Origin: Tetracentron sinense
Taxonomy: Eukaryota > Streptophyta > Magnoliopsida > Trochodendrales > Trochodendraceae
Assembly: GCA_015143295.1 (NCBI GenBank)
Contig: CM026559.1
Span: forward strand, 20,102,826 to 20,166,825
DNA length: 64,000 bases
Reading direction: 5' to 3'
Shown here: in pieces, positions 45,690 to 58,415 of the stretch
Position numbering within the stretch: position 1 is the stretch's first letter
How the letters are laid out: each line of letters starts with the position of its first letter
The notes under the pieces: model-generated
What the model was told of the DNA's origin: nothing
The model's input: only the letters and a program-made list of their open reading frames with translations
Databases searched by the model: none
Program-made: the position numbers and the translations under genes

Positions 45690-47800
45690 TTACAGCTCAT
45701 CTGTTTTCTGCTTTTTGATGAGGTCTGCAACCTTTGAGAGGACATCTTCTGATGGCTCAGCTGGATCGGAGTGATCATGGGAGTCTGAGGAAGAGGAGGT
45801 GGAATCTGATTCTGAAGGAAGGGAGATGATAGGGGAATCAGTAGCTTGACCTCTTTTGGAGGGGGTTACCTTTATTGGTCTCTTGCCTTTGGAAGAAGAG
45901 GGGGCTTGAGAGGGAGGCTGAGAAGGAGTGACTCCACTAGCCAGACTCACCAGAAAATTATTCATTTTCTTCAACTCATCAGTGGCCCGCAAGGTAATTG
46001 AGGCAGCTATGGAGTCATGCTCTGCCATATCCAAAAGAAACTTGCCTTGAGTCTTCAACTGAAGAGTTGACGATTCTACAATTCCTTGGATTGTCTTTGT
46101 GACCTTCTCCATTCGGATACTTTCTTCGGATTGTTCTGCCCTCAATTGATGTAGAAATGAAGATATAGAGTCAACTCTATCTTTGGTGACTGAGGCATCC
46201 ATGTTAACTGTCCCTAAGACAAAGTATGTGGCATTGGCACACTCTCTAAGATCATTATGCACCAGGGCAAGAGAAGACTGGACTGCTTTGGGGATTTTGC
46301 TCATCTCAGACTCAAGAGCTGCAAAACGGGATAGAGTAGAGGAATGGATTCTGAAGAGTTTCCCTTAATTCGATTTGAATGGCAGTTAGATTTTCCCTTG
46401 TTGCTGCCATGAAGGAGAGCAGGGATGACTTTATCTCCTCTTGAAAAGCCTGCTAACTCATCCTCATTTCCAACTGAAACTGCTCCAAGCTGGAAGACAT
46501 GGAGGCAATCTGCCCTGCTATGATGTTCAGTTGCTCATCTGAAGCTACTGGCCTGTTGGGCACCTCATAGAACTGACCAGGGTCCTCAAAATGAGGAGAC
46601 ACCTGTCTACGAGAACTCTTTGGAATCTCTCCAGCATCCACGAAATCAGACCAGTCAGGCAGCTCATTTCTGGTGTGCTGCTCACCCTGAAGCTCATCTG
46701 CAGGATCCTCTTCTGCTACTGACTACTGCTCAGCCTGGGGTTCCTCCTCTGGCACTAAATCTTGCTGCTGCTCAGCCTGAAGTTCTGCTGTGGGTGCAGA
46801 TGAAGAGGAATGAATAAATGAAGAGGGAGCAGAAAAAGGTATAGATGGAGTATGAATAGGAACTGGAGTACTGGAAGGAAGGGAGGAGGACTGAGAAGTA
46901 GAGAGTTTGGGAGTCCAAACCTTCTGGGAGTCATTCCAGATATAGCCCATTCTTTGAATGGTTGCTTTGCTATAAATGGAGGAATCATCAGGGGTTACAA
47001 TATCTATTTGAGAGGCTAAAGAAACATTGAAGTGTTTAAAGATTTTAGTCAGAGCCTGACCAAAAGGGAGACACCCTGATTTTCTCTTAAATACATCATC
47101 CATACAATGGACAATGATGTAGGAGAGATCAATGGGTGTGGAGGTAAGGATGCACCACATAAGGAATACATCGAAGTAGGTGAGATACTTCCTACCACCA
47201 GCCCTGAGAACTAGGTTATAAGTGATTATGTAGTGAATCAGTCTAGCAGTGAGGGTAAGATCTTTAACCTTAGGTTGAAAATGAGAAGTGAAATCTTGGT
47301 TTATGCACATCATTTTCAGTGCTTCAACCACATCAAATCCTTCATGACTGGTCCACTGACCATTCACAAAGGTTTGAAGGGTACACTGAGGGATCTTTAG
47401 AATTGAGTGCAATTGATTTAAATGAAGAGAGATATTTTTACCTAAGACAAATGAGGTAATAAGAGATTCAGATTGATTGAAATGGAAGTGAGTGTAAAAG
47501 AGTTTGACTAACTCAGGAAACATGGGTTCATTTGATTCAAGAAATTTATCCCATTTTAGGGCAGAAAATAGAGTTTTTATGGGTTCGAGCCCATAGGCAT
47601 CAAAACTAATAAAATTAACGACTTTACCGTACAGAGGGGAACGAGATAGGAATTTTTCTTTGAATAATTTCCCGAACTTTGCTTCCTTGAACTTTACTGG
47701 GACTGGAGTTGAACTTGAGGCCGGTTCTTTTCCTTTGTCGGTTCGTGATTTCTTCTTTGGTGGCTCCACAGATGCATTCTTCATTCTACGAGGCATATTC
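45690..47800 (-). pseudogene. Extra gene region of the Sirevirus (putative plant transposon protein domain, envelope position)
   Basis: Lies between RNase H and the 3' LTR, in the sense direction. The upstream part begins MPRRMKNASVEPPKKKSR, a basic nuclear-localisation-like start, followed by a folded region with LVKLFYTHFHFN, GKNISLHLNQL and LTARLIHYIITYNLVLRAGG, resembling the plant-specific transposon protein domain seen with such elements. A Ser/Pro/Gln-rich linker and a helical, coiled-coil-like part with an acidic tail follow. This is where Sireviruses carry their so-called envelope-like gene, but no signal peptide or membrane segment is apparent. Broken. Confidence 0.65.
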
Positions 47801-48329
47801 TGAAAGATTTAGAAAGATTTGCTAGAGCTTGGAACAAAGAAGGGTGCACGAACAATGGAATAGGGACTTTGGAGGGAAGGATTAGGTTTGAAAAAGTTCG
47901 GATTTTGGGGGTTACTATTTATACACACAACTCAATTCGTCGCCGAAATGGGTTTCGTCCCTGAATTCGTCGCCAAAATTGAGTTAGGAGCCCTAATGTG
48001 TTTAATTTCGGATTGACTTCGTCGATGAAATGGATGACTCATCCAGGTTCATCGCTGAAATGGATAACTCATCTAGGTTTGTCGCCAAAATGGGTACAAA
48101 AAACATTCTGTTTTCTATATTTCTCAAAGATTCGTCGCCGAAATCATATTCTAGATTGAATTCATCGTCGAATTCAGTCCTGAATATGAAGAATTGTTCT
48201 ACCTATTTTCCTTTAAGTTAAAGATTCATCAAGACATCTAAAATAATCATAATGTATTCAAATCAATCTATTTATCAATCAAGTAAGTTATAGGCATATC
48301 AAAATCAAAGATTTCAATTTTTGATTGCT

Positions 48330-49950
48330 TTTGATTAAGTTAAATCACTTAGACAAGTCATACCTAGTTCTCTTCTCAAAGCACTAAATCTATCAGAATG
48401 TAAAGGTTTGGTGAAAATATCAGCAAGCTGATTAATTGTATCAACAAATTTCAAGATAACATTTCCATTTTGCATATGATCTCTAATAAAATGATATCTT
48501 ATTTTTATGTGCTTAGTCCTTGAGTGTTGAATAGGATTCTTAGTCATATAAATAGCACTTGTGTTATCACACTTAATAGGAATTTTAGTATAGATAAGTT
48601 TGAAATCTTCTAGCTGTTGTTTCATTTAGAGAGTTTGAGCGCAACAAAGTCCAGCTGCCATGTACTCAGCCTCAGCTGTGGATAAGGCCACTGAATTTTG
48701 TTTCTTACTAAACCATGAAACAAGAAAATGTCCTAAAAAGTGACAAGTTCCACTAGTACTTTTTCTATCTAATTTGCATCCAGCAAAGTCTGCATCTGAA
48801 TAGCTTATTAGATCTAAGTTTGTGTTCATTGGATACCATAAGCCTAGATTAATTGTTCCAAGTAAGTATCTAAAGATTCTTTTTACAGCAGTTAAGTGAG
48901 ATTCTTTTGGACAGGATTGGAATCTTGCACAAATGCAAACACTAAACATAATGTCAAGTCTGCTTGCAGTGAGATACAAAAGGCATCCAATCATGCCTCT
49001 ATAAAGTTTTTCATCAATACTTTTCCCTTTTTCATCCTTATCAAGTTTGGTTAATGGACTCATAGGAGTATCCATTATTTTAGTGTTTTCCATTCCAAAC
49101 TTTTTAAATAGTTCTTTAGTATATTTAGCTTGATTAACGAAAGTTCCTTGTTTGGTTTGTTTGATTTGAAGTCCTAAGAAGAATGTTAATTCACTCATCA
49201 TACTCATTTCAAATTCTTTTTGCATTGTTTTAACAAACATTCTACAGAGAGATTCATTTGTTGATCCAAATATGATATCATCTACATAGATTTGGATTAT
49301 TAGCATATCATTATTTTTGGTCATTATGAATAAAGTTGTGTTAATTTTACCTCTTGTGAATCCATTTTCAATTAGGAAGCTACTTAGCCTATCATACCAA
49401 GCTCTTGGAGCTTGCTTTAATCCATATAAGGCTTTAGTTAACTTAAATATATGATTAGGAAATTTATGATTTTCAAAACAAGGAAGTTGATTTACATAAA
49501 CTTCCTCATTGATATACTCATTTAGAAATGCACTTTTTACATCTATTTGATATAGTTTAAATTCTTTATGACTAGCAAATGCAAGTAACATTCTTATAGC
49601 TTCTAGTCTAGCAACCGGGGCAAATGTTTCATCATAATCTATCCATTCTTCTTGGTTGTAACCTTGAGCTACTAATCTTGCTTTATTTTTAACTACATTC
49701 CCATTTTCATCATTTTTATTCTTAAAGACTCATTTTCTTCCAATAATAGATTTGTCATTTGGTCTAGGTACTAGATCCCAAACTTGATTTCTATCAAATT
49801 GATTTAACTTTTCTTACATAGCAATGCCCCACGAGTCATCTTCAATAGCTTCTAAGGCATTTTTAGGTTCAATTTGACTTAGGAAAGCAAGATTCATTAG
49901 ATTTCTTCTTGTTCTAACCACTTGTTCCATATTACCAAATATTAGATCCT
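48330..49950 (-). pseudogene. Reverse transcriptase and RNase H region of the Sirevirus
   Basis: Landmarks: [37 protein letters not shown] and [13 protein letters not shown] (YVDD active site), then [16 protein letters not shown] and [11 protein letters not shown] of the copia RNase H, ending ADIFTKPL. Diagnostic of Ty1/copia. Confidence 0.92.
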
Positions 49951-49959
49951 TAGGGTGAT

Positions 49960-51500
49960 CTTTTATTAATTTTTAAGCTTTAGGAAGTTGATAGGATTCT
50001 TCATTTTCAATTTCTTCTTCATTATCTATTTCAATGGAGTTGTTACTTGATTTTTCTTTTTCTTGATCATTTTTATTTTCTTTGTTGATTTGTAAATTTG
50101 ATATTTCTTTTGGAAGATTATCAATTTCATCATCCATATCAGTATTGATTTTGTTAAAAGGATTTGATTCATAAAAAAATACATGAATTGATTCTTCAAC
50201 AATTAATGATTTCTTGTTAAACACTCTATAAGCTTTGCTATTAGTAGAGTATCCTAAGAAAATTCCTTCCACAGATTTAGCATCAAATTTCTTAAGATGT
50301 TATTTATCATTAAGTATGAAACATTTACATCCAAACACCTTAAAATAACTTATATTAGGGATTCTTCCATTCCAAAGCTCATAGGGAGTTTTATTTAGTT
50401 TGCTTCTTATAACAACTCTATTAATTACATAACATGATGTGTTAATAGCTTCAGCCCAAAAATAATTTGGTAATTTATTTTCATTAAGCATTGTTCTAGC
50501 CATTTCTTGAAGAGATCTATTCTTTCTTTCTACTACACCATTCTGTTGTGAAGTTCTAGGTGCTGAAAAATTATGATTAAAACTATTTTCATCACAAAAT
50601 GATTCAAGTTCTTTATTTTTAAATTCTCCTCCTCTATCACTTCTTATGTTGTTAATAGAATAACATTTTTCATTTTGAACTCCTTTACAAAAAATTTAAA
50701 AAATGGAGGGTGCTTCATTTTTATGAGAAAGAAATAGTACCCATGATTATCTTGAAAAATCATCCACTATAACAAAAGCATAAATTTTTCTAGCTAGACT
50801 ATTTACTTCATTTGGATCAAAAAGATCCATATGCAAAAGTTCTAAGGACCTAGTGATAGAAATCATTTTCTTGGTTTGAAATGAAGATTTTATTTGTTTT
50901 CCAAATTGACAAGCATCACAGATTTTGTCTTTGATAAATTTAGTTTTAGGTAATCCTTTAACTAATTCATTTTTAGAGAGTTTAGACAAAAGATCCATAC
51001 TAGTATGTCCTAGTCTCCTATGCCATAACCAGCTAGCTTCATCTATAGCAGAGAGACATATCATGTTTTGAGATTTAAGTTCATCAAAATCTAAGGTATA
51101 AACATTTTCATTTCTATGTGCTACAAACAAAGTATTTAGATTATCTTTATCCTTAATCATGCAGATATTTGACTTGAATGAAACATTCAGTCCCTTATCA
51201 CAAAGTTGACTAATACTAATGAAATTATGCTTGAGTCCATGAACAAGTAGTACATTCTCAATAAAAACGGATTTATTCTTACCAATGTTACCTATGCCAA
51301 TGATCTCCCCTTTAGCATTGTCTCCAAATGTTACATGACCGTCATCCTTTGGAATGATTGATGTAAATAGTTCCTTGTTCCCGGTCATATGCCTTGAGCA
51401 TCCACTGTCCAAGAACCATGTTGTCTTGGAAGTTCTTAATTTGAAGCATACCTACACATCAAATTCAAGTAACTCCAAGATACTTTCCCCCCGATACCCA
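49960..51500 (-). pseudogene. Protease and integrase region of the Sirevirus
   Basis: MDSGCSRHMTG is the protease active site. LWHRRLGHTSMDLL and CDACQFGKQ belong to the GAG-pre-integrase zinc-binding region. Further integrase landmarks are LNENKLPNYFWAEAI and PYELWNGRIPNISYFKVFGC. Confidence 0.88.
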
Positions 51501-51949
51501 AACAGTTTTGGATGGTACCCAAAGTGATTTGGCTTGTGGTTTGGGAGGATTAGTTCCCTTGGGAACCCATATCATTCTTGGTCCTTTGTGGTTAGATTTT
51601 AAAAGAGAAGATGTTCCTTTTGGAACCCAAACTTTTCTAATTATTTTACCATTATAAAATGAGGTGGATGGTCGAGTTTGGTGATTACTTAATTTTGTAA
51701 AGAAATTTTGATAATCTTTTTGTTTTGAAAAAGTATTATAACCAAGTCCAGCCTTGTTAAAAACACATCTTTATTGTCCTAAAAGTCTTTCTAGGTTCTT
51801 TTAACCATTTGTGAATGTGAGGACAGTATTGGTCAAGTCATTGACTTTAACTTTTAACTCATCACATTCACATGGTGAGTTATGAGGAGCATTTTCAATA
51901 TCATTTAATTTCTTACTCAATTCCCTATTCTCAATGGCTAACACACTCT

Positions 51950-53150
51950 TTTCTTTTTGTAGATTTTCACATGAATGTGAAAGAGTGTGAATTTCCTTTT
52001 AAAAGAATTTATTTAATTTAGCTATTCTACCAAATTCAAAGTAGAGTTCATCAAATGCTTCTCTTATTTCATTATATGAGAGAGAATTATTTGGGGAAGA
52101 AGTTACCTCATCCTCATTTGCCATGAGACACAAATTTGTCACTTCTTCATCACTTGAATCTTCCGACTTGCTTCCCTCCGAGTCATCCCAAGTTACCATC
52201 ATAGCCTTTTTCTTGTGCTTTTGGCTCTTCTTGAGTTGAGGGTAGTCAGTCCTTATGTGGCCTGGCTTCTTGCATTCATAACACGTGAGAGGTTCCTTCT
52301 TGTTAGCTTCAGCTTTGTTCACTTCTTTTGAGAACTCCTTATTGTATGGTCTCTTTTTGAAGTTCTTCTTATGATTGAGGAACCTTTTGAACCTTCTTGC
52401 CATCAAGGCTATATCTTCATCATCACTGCTGGTTTCCTCATCACTAATTTCAACTTGAGTAGACTTGAGAGCCAGCCCTTTCTTGGTTCTAGGTTCATCA
52501 GGCATTTGATCCTTCATTATGACTTCATGAGTCATAAGAGATCCCAGCAGCTCATCCATAGGCAGTTTGGTGAGGTCCTTAGCTTCTTGGATTGCTGTTA
52601 CTTTTGGAGTCCATTCCTTGGGCAGTGATCTTAAAATCTTTCTTACATTTTCTGCATTAGAATACACTTTACCCAGAGATTTAAGACCATTTAAAATGTT
52701 AGTAAATCTGGTGAACATATCACTGATAGATTCTTCTTTTTCCATTTTGAATAATTCATACTTGTGAACAAGCATGCTAATCTTTTCTTCTTTAACCTGA
52801 TTAGTTTCTTCATAGGCGACTTTCAGTTTATCTCATATTTCTTTAGCAGAGTTACATCCAGAAACTCTGTTAAATTCTTGGGGACTTAAGGCACAGTAGA
52901 GGTTGCTAATAGCTTTAGCATTGATTTGAATGAGCTTAATGTCAGCTTCATTCCATTCTTCCTCTACCTTAGGAATTCTGACACCATCCACTGTTTTTGT
53001 GGGGAGATGGGAGCTATTGACTATTACTCTCCAACACTCATAATCTAGAGCTTGAATCTAATACATCATCCTAGTTTTCCAATAGTTATAATTTTTTCCA
53101 TTAAACAGAGGTGGACTGTCCTTCTCCTAGGCTTGTTGCAAGAACATTGT
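51950..53150 (-). pseudogene. Gag region of the Sirevirus
   Basis: Contains a copia-type Gag segment (LVHKYELFKMEKEESI, DMFTRFTNILNGLKSLG), a CCHC knuckle CYECKKPGHIRTDYP in which the last cysteine is not seen, and the acidic C-terminal extension with NLCLMA typical of Sireviruses. Packages element RNA. Confidence 0.85.
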
Positions 53151-53199
53151 TTGTCATAATAAACTCGATTACTCAAATTGTTTAGATCTATTTAGAGTA

Positions 53200-53215
53200 T
53201 TAGGCTCTGATACCA
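53200..53215 (-). other. Primer-binding site (initiator tRNA-Met)
   Basis: The minus strand reads TGGTATCAGAGCCTAA two bases inside the 5' LTR; TGGTATCAGAGC is the standard complement of plant initiator tRNA-Met. Confidence 0.9.
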
Positions 53216-53217
53216 AT

Positions 53218-54717
53218 TGTTGGTCAGGTAATGACCCTAAAGGGGGGTGAATAGGGTCTATGATAACTTTTTAAAAAATTGAACTACAAATTCAAAAGTG
53301 CGAAATAAAATTAAATATGCAACAAGTTGAATTGTAGAATATTTAAAGGAAAGAGAGAAGAGATAAGGAGAATGCAAACTCAAGATTTGCTTACGAGGTT
53401 CAGCAATCCAGCCTACTCCCAGCCTCAGCTTCCAGCTAGAGGATTCACCACGATTCCTTAATCGCATTGACTCCTTTACAGGTGGAATCCAAACCTTTAC
53501 AATCTCTCTTACAAGTCGAGATATTACCTTACAAGCTCTCCTTTAGGCCGAGCTGAAACCTCTCAAGAGACAACCCTCTCTTGAAATAACTGAAGCAATA
53601 GCTTCAGTGCAAGAATCCTAGATTCTTGACTACTTTCAATAAATGAGTTTTTGGATTAAAAATCCGAAAAGAAAGCTCCTTAAATGAGCTGAATAAGAGT
53701 GAAATACAAACTCTAATTAAGTCTCTCAAAGTAGGTAGGAGTCAAGTAAGCTCAAGAGAGAATTTTTGGAGATTTTCTATGTATGAGAGTAAGTGAAAAT
53801 CAATAGCAGTGAATAGGTGATAGATGGGAGTTATTGCTGTGATCAAGAGTTGTTATATGTTCATAAATGAACTCCTTTTATACCATTTGATCTCATAGTG
53901 CCGTTGGGGTAGCATTAAATGCTTTTAGGTCCGTTGCAAACTAGCCGTTGCAAAGATTTTCAGTTTCAGACATGATTTCGTCGACGAAGTGGAGTTCCCA
54001 CTTGAGTTCGTCGCCGAATTCAAAAGATGGAATTTAATTTTAAAAATTCCTGTAATAACTTCATCGCCGAAGTTAACCCAACCAAAGATTTCGTCGCTGA
54101 AATCAAGAAATAGAACTGAATTTGAAAATTTCTGTAATGACTTCGTCACCGAATTCAATCTACCCAGAGAATTCGTCGACGAATTCAAAGTAAAAATTCT
54201 GAATTCAGTCTTGGATCATACTGAAGGGATGAGATTGATTTCCTAGGTCAATTAGCTATACTCTTATCAAAATTTTATGATTAATTAGAGCTTTAGAGTG
54301 ATCTTCAAAAATGTCTCAGGCTCCTATGGTCAATCTATGATTCTTGAGCTTTTCAACTTACCATCCTTTTGAGAACATTTTACATAAGTCCTATACATTC
54401 TCAGAATAAAAAGTAAATACATTTAAAAATGATGAGAGATGATCTTGGCTTGACTTGGATCTTGTGATTTTCCCTTTTGTCTTCAATGGACCTGACTTGG
54501 ACTAAGGTCTTATCTTGGATCTTCATTTTGTATTCAGTGAGTTGAACTTCCTCTTTGGTAATTTCCATCCTTTTTCATGATTGGAGTGCTATCAACTTAT
54601 GTAATCTGAAATGTTCACGCACTTAAATGGTTTTATTAGTACCAAATATTTCATTATATTATTATGTTATTATCAAAATTAATAGGGGTACTTATGGTTG
54701 TAACCCTGAGGCTAACA
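53218..54717 (-). repeat. 5' LTR of the Sirevirus
   Basis: A 1500-bp LTR, about 97% identical to 43748-45249, with the same palindrome array and TATA box. It is followed on the plus strand by the target repeat CAAAG. Confidence 0.95.
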
Positions 54718-54785
54718 CAAAGACAGAATTACAACGAACTAGTAGCGATTATCTTTTGACTGTTCTATTCCTTGAGTTATATATA

Positions 54786-55687
54786 CTAGTTAGGCCTTGC
54801 ACATGCGAGGCCCGTGCAAACCCTTTGGTCATTTGATTGTTAAATAAATTAAAAGTTATAGACAATGCTTCTTTTAATACTTCGGTTCCACATATGTATA
54901 GATACAGAGAAATCAGATTAAAGAACATATTAGAAATACAAAAAATAGATATGCAAAAGCGAAGCATATATTCAGCAAACTGCGGTTTGGCAACAATAGT
55001 GGATTGGGTAAAATAAGCAACACAGGCGTAACGACTGTACATCTTCACTGAATACTCTGAAGTACATCCAATAAGTCAACTACAATGATTTCATTTGCAC
55101 GATAGTTAGACCAAATAAATCCAGCATAAACCTGACACAATGTGGTGAGCAATTTTAGCTTAGAGTGTAGCTTATTAATATGTTAGTAGTGAAGCATTCT
55201 TCAACGAAGTAAAGGGGATTAACAAAGAGATAAATTAGGAAATTTTAAAATATATATACATAGAGAGAGAGAGAGTAGCATTATGAGTCATGTTCATTGA
55301 AGCTTGCAATGAGTGGTCATTAATAAGGTGACATGTGGCAAGTTGTTTTAGAATCTGACCATTTGATGTCAAGACGGGTTGCCCGAGAGAGATGTGGCAA
55401 AAAATTAGCTCGATTGGACATTTATAGATCGTCCAATCAAAGAAGGGAATATCAGCCATTTCTATATCGTAGGTAGGGTCTAGTGAACCCTAAGGGATTA
55501 ATGCTGTAAACTAGGGTCTAATCGAACGGTCTAAACGTGTCCAATCAGACTGATTTTTTTTTTACACGTCTCCAATGGACTCAACTTAACATCCAACAGT
55601 TAGATTCAAAAAAAAATGTCACGTGTCATCTTTTTAGAGGGACCGCTCATTAGTATCCTTACCTCTATATATATATATATATATAGA
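54786..55687 (-). mobile_element. Non-autonomous Helitron, about 0.9 kb
   Basis: On the minus strand it starts TCTATATATATATATATATA, a common plant Helitron start, and ends CTAG before a T, preceded by an imperfect GC-rich hairpin (GCACGGG...CATGTGC) and GGCCTAA. The base before the start is not the expected A, so that end is less certain. No coding domain. Confidence 0.55.
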
Positions 55688-56097
55688 AGAGACGTTGAAA
55701 TAAAGAGAAGCGATCAATACACTGTTAGCAGAATTAACTATCCACTTCTTTCTTTTCATTTAAAGATCATCATCAATTGGAAATAGGCATTCGAATCAAA
55801 AATAGATACTTCTCTAAATTGATTCCATAAGTGGAAATTCTTGTCTATCCAATAAGTCAACTAAAGTAAATCCCATGAAAAGTAATTGTTCTATAGTTTA
55901 CTCTAATGTGGTGGACTTTATCCAGTAACTTACATATATATTTGGTCATAGAAGCAAAAACAACACATCATACTCCTGTAAAATTTACTTCTTATGGCAT
56001 TGTATTAGCGGTAATTTTAGATTTTGTTGGTTCAATCAAGCAAGGAGCATGGGGCTAACCACGTAGTAGGTCTGTAATTAAATATATCTACAATGTT
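55688..56097. other. No recognisable gene
   Basis: AT-rich spacer; nothing identified. Confidence 0.5.
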
Positions 56098-56105
56098 CAC
56101 ATGGC

Positions 56106-56568
56106 TAGGGCGGTAAACGGAGCAGATTCAAAGCGGATAGTGGTATCTCCGAATTCGTATCCGATTATCTATCCGGATGTCCGAATCCAAATAAATATCC
56201 AGCAGATAGTGAAATATGATATCCGTATCCGACTCCAATTAAAATATCCGGATTCGGATAGTATCCGAATTGTCCAATTATTTTTAAAAAAATTAAAAAA
56301 ATATAAATTAATATTTAAAAAATATAAAAATATAAAAATATATATTTAAAGGTTATATTAAATTTATAAATTTAAAATATATTATTTATATATATTATAT
56401 AATTGGACGGATATTTATCGGATTGTATATACCAGTATCCAATTATAAACGGATAGTATTTTACTATCCGAATCCGCTCCACCAGATACCTTTTCGGATA
56501 ATTATCCGACTAAACGGATTCAGATAGGAACCAGATACGGATAATTTCCGCATCCATTTACAGCCATA
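56106..56568. mobile_element. hAT-like MITE
   Basis: Left end TAGGGCGGTAAACGGA and right end TCCATTTACAGCCATA are imperfect inverted repeats. Flanks CACATGGC (56098-56105) and CACACGGC (56569-56576) are an 8-bp target-site duplication with one change. The interior is rich in ATCCG/CGGAT words and a run of A/T. Confidence 0.7.
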
Positions 56569-56942
56569 CACACGGCCGATATATTGAGGTGATCGGCCAA
56601 TAAGCTCCTTTAAACTTGACTTCTTATTGGTTGTTTCTAATTTTTAGAAGCGTATGCTGAAATTGATAATAAAATATCCAAAGATCAATATTTTAAGGTT
56701 ATAGTTTATTTCCTTAATTCATAGCCAATCCAGTTAGTTATGTATGCCAAAAGAGACTAGAAAGTGAAACTCATTGAATGATGGATCCCATAGTCATACT
56801 TATGCATATCGATTATAAATCCATGAAATTTATGGATGACATGAGAAGATTTGAGTGTAACTAAAGCTAGATTTTAAGTTTTGTTGTATTTGGGGCCCAT
56901 TGTAGGTTATTTTCGTATGTTGTGATGATAGTATAAGAATTG
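56569..56942. other. No recognisable gene
   Basis: AT-rich spacer; nothing identified. Confidence 0.5.
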
Positions 56943-57660
56943 TTTTTTTTTTTTGGGCAGAGTCTAGTGTTAATGGGTTAGTATCCGCTCTAGCAAAGTG
57001 TGGGGAAATCACAACACCCACCTGCACGCACCTAGAGGTCATATAGAACGGAACCTGGAGCGATAAGAATGAAAGCCCTACCCACAGCTACAACTACTAG
57101 CACTTCCCATCTGCTTCTAGAAGTGGATATGCTAAGCGATCTGTAATAACACTCTGGATCTGACATTGGTCTCTGACCAAAGGCAACTCATGAATAGCTC
57201 CTGCATCCCAGGACCTCTAAGATAGAGGAGACTTTAAGGAGATTTTGTTGAATTCTGCCAATTCCTTCCATTCATTTGGGGAGGAATAGGAAGAAAGCAA
57301 AATGAATAATCGATTGATGAAGCAGTGAACAAAGAGGTTGGAGCGAACAGTGCTTTCCTTCTCTTTTGGAGGTTGAGGGGACCAAACAATAAAAGCCTTG
57401 GTTCTCTTCAAGCTAAAGGGTAGTTCTCTCTTTGTTTCCTTTGCCGAGAAGTGCTTATCTCTTTATCGAAATCTAAGACTGTCTGTTCAATTCTTCCGCC
57501 AGATGGATCAGAGAGATGAGCGGGTGCAGATCTTGACAGCCTGACAAAATCCAGAATTGGAGAATGCGCAAAAAGGGACTCAAGCCCAAAACCTCCCTCC
57601 TAATGAGGGGACACACTACCACTGGGCTATTCCCATTGTAGAAGTGAGAGTTTTCCATAT
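56943..57660 (-). mobile_element. Composite SINE-like segment with tRNA-like head and poly(A) tail
   Basis: The minus strand has TAGCCCAGTGGTAGTGTG (A-box-like, about 57612-57629) and GGGCTTGAGTCCC (B-box-like, about 57577-57589), as in the head of tRNA-derived SINEs. The other end is a 12-A tail (plus-strand T run 56943-56954). At ~700 bp it is long for a SINE, and the middle (about 57060-57560) has a higher GC content than its neighbours and an organelle-like look. It may be a SINE interrupted by or fused to other DNA. No target-site duplication found. Confidence 0.3.
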
Positions 57661-58056
57661 CCTAATAAGATATCAAATCTACAACTTGTGAGGGCTAGCA
57701 AAAGAGGTTCCTTAATGCATGTCAAGATTGATTCAATTATCTTCATAAGTTATTCACCATACCTATTAATGTCTAACAGTTAAAACTTAGATACCATAAT
57801 CCAAGACACCTTTCATAGATTACCTTGACTAACTTGAAATATATTGTAAGAACTAAATCAAGTATATCATGCAAGTGCAATGTAATTCCGCTAATGTCCA
57901 TATCCACATACATGTGGTAAAAAAAAATCCCTCCAAGAGATATACAACCAACCTTAACTCTCTATAGAACTTGAGAATATAATGTCGAGAATATAATAGT
58001 CATTTTTAATCTATGATTAAATCGCTACCATCTTGGCTATAACCAACAGTACAAAA
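57661..58056. other. No recognisable gene
   Basis: AT-rich spacer before the CACTA terminus; nothing identified. Confidence 0.5.
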
Positions 58057-58073
58057 CACTACCAACTAGCAAC

Positions 58074-58415
58074 GGAAATTTTTCGTCTCTAATATGATTT
58101 TTCCATGTCTAATAATATTAGACACGGAAATAATAATCGTCTCTATATCGTGAGTGATGCTCTCATCATTGATGCTAATAGAGACGAAAAGAATTATCCG
58201 TTTCTAATATGGAATTAGACACGAAAATTTTTCTGTGTCTAATATCTGTTGGCAACGGAAATATTTCAGTGTCTAATATCTGTTGGACACAGAAATATTT
58301 TCATGTCTAATATATGTTCGCAACAGAAATATTTTTGTGTCTAATATCTGTTGGACATGGAAATATTTCCGTGTCTAATATATGTTGGCAACGGAAATAT
58401 TTTTGTGCCTCTTTC
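58074..58415. repeat. CACTA subterminal repeats
   Basis: Repeated units, mostly about 40 bp, of the form ACGGAAATATTTNNGTGTCTAATATNTGTTGG, in both orientations near the left end. Such arrays bind the accessory transposition protein in En/Spm elements. Confidence 0.75.

Larger units (their letters stand above)
43748..54717 (-). mobile_element. Ty1/copia retrotransposon, Sirevirus lineage, with extra downstream ORF (broken)
   Basis: A 10.97-kb element with LTRs 43748-45249 and 53218-54717 and a perfect 5-bp target-site duplication CAAAG (43743-43747 and 54718-54722). Minus-strand order: 5' LTR, initiator-tRNA-Met primer site, gag with zinc knuckle, protease, integrase, reverse transcriptase, RNase H, an extra gene region, several GGGGGAG polypurine motifs, 3' LTR. 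The copia order, long LTRs, the tail of Gag (NLCLMA) and repeated polypurine motifs point to a Sirevirus. Reading frames are interrupted in several places, perhaps six to ten. LTRs differ at about 45 of 1500 positions by hand count (~3%), so insertion is probably one to a few million years old. Confidence 0.93.

Noticed and set aside
45383-45737. Plus-strand frames of 99 and 68 codons near the Sirevirus 3' end
   Set aside because: Antisense to the element's extra gene and the noncoding DNA before the LTR; composition only.
56101-56349. 82-codon plus-strand frame
   Set aside because: Lies inside the hAT-like MITE and ends in an AT-rich Lys/Ile run.
57577-57629. Possible tRNA gene on the minus strand
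   Set aside because: A- and B-box-like motifs are present but no cloverleaf with matching acceptor stem can be drawn; the 12-A tail fits a SINE-like element better.
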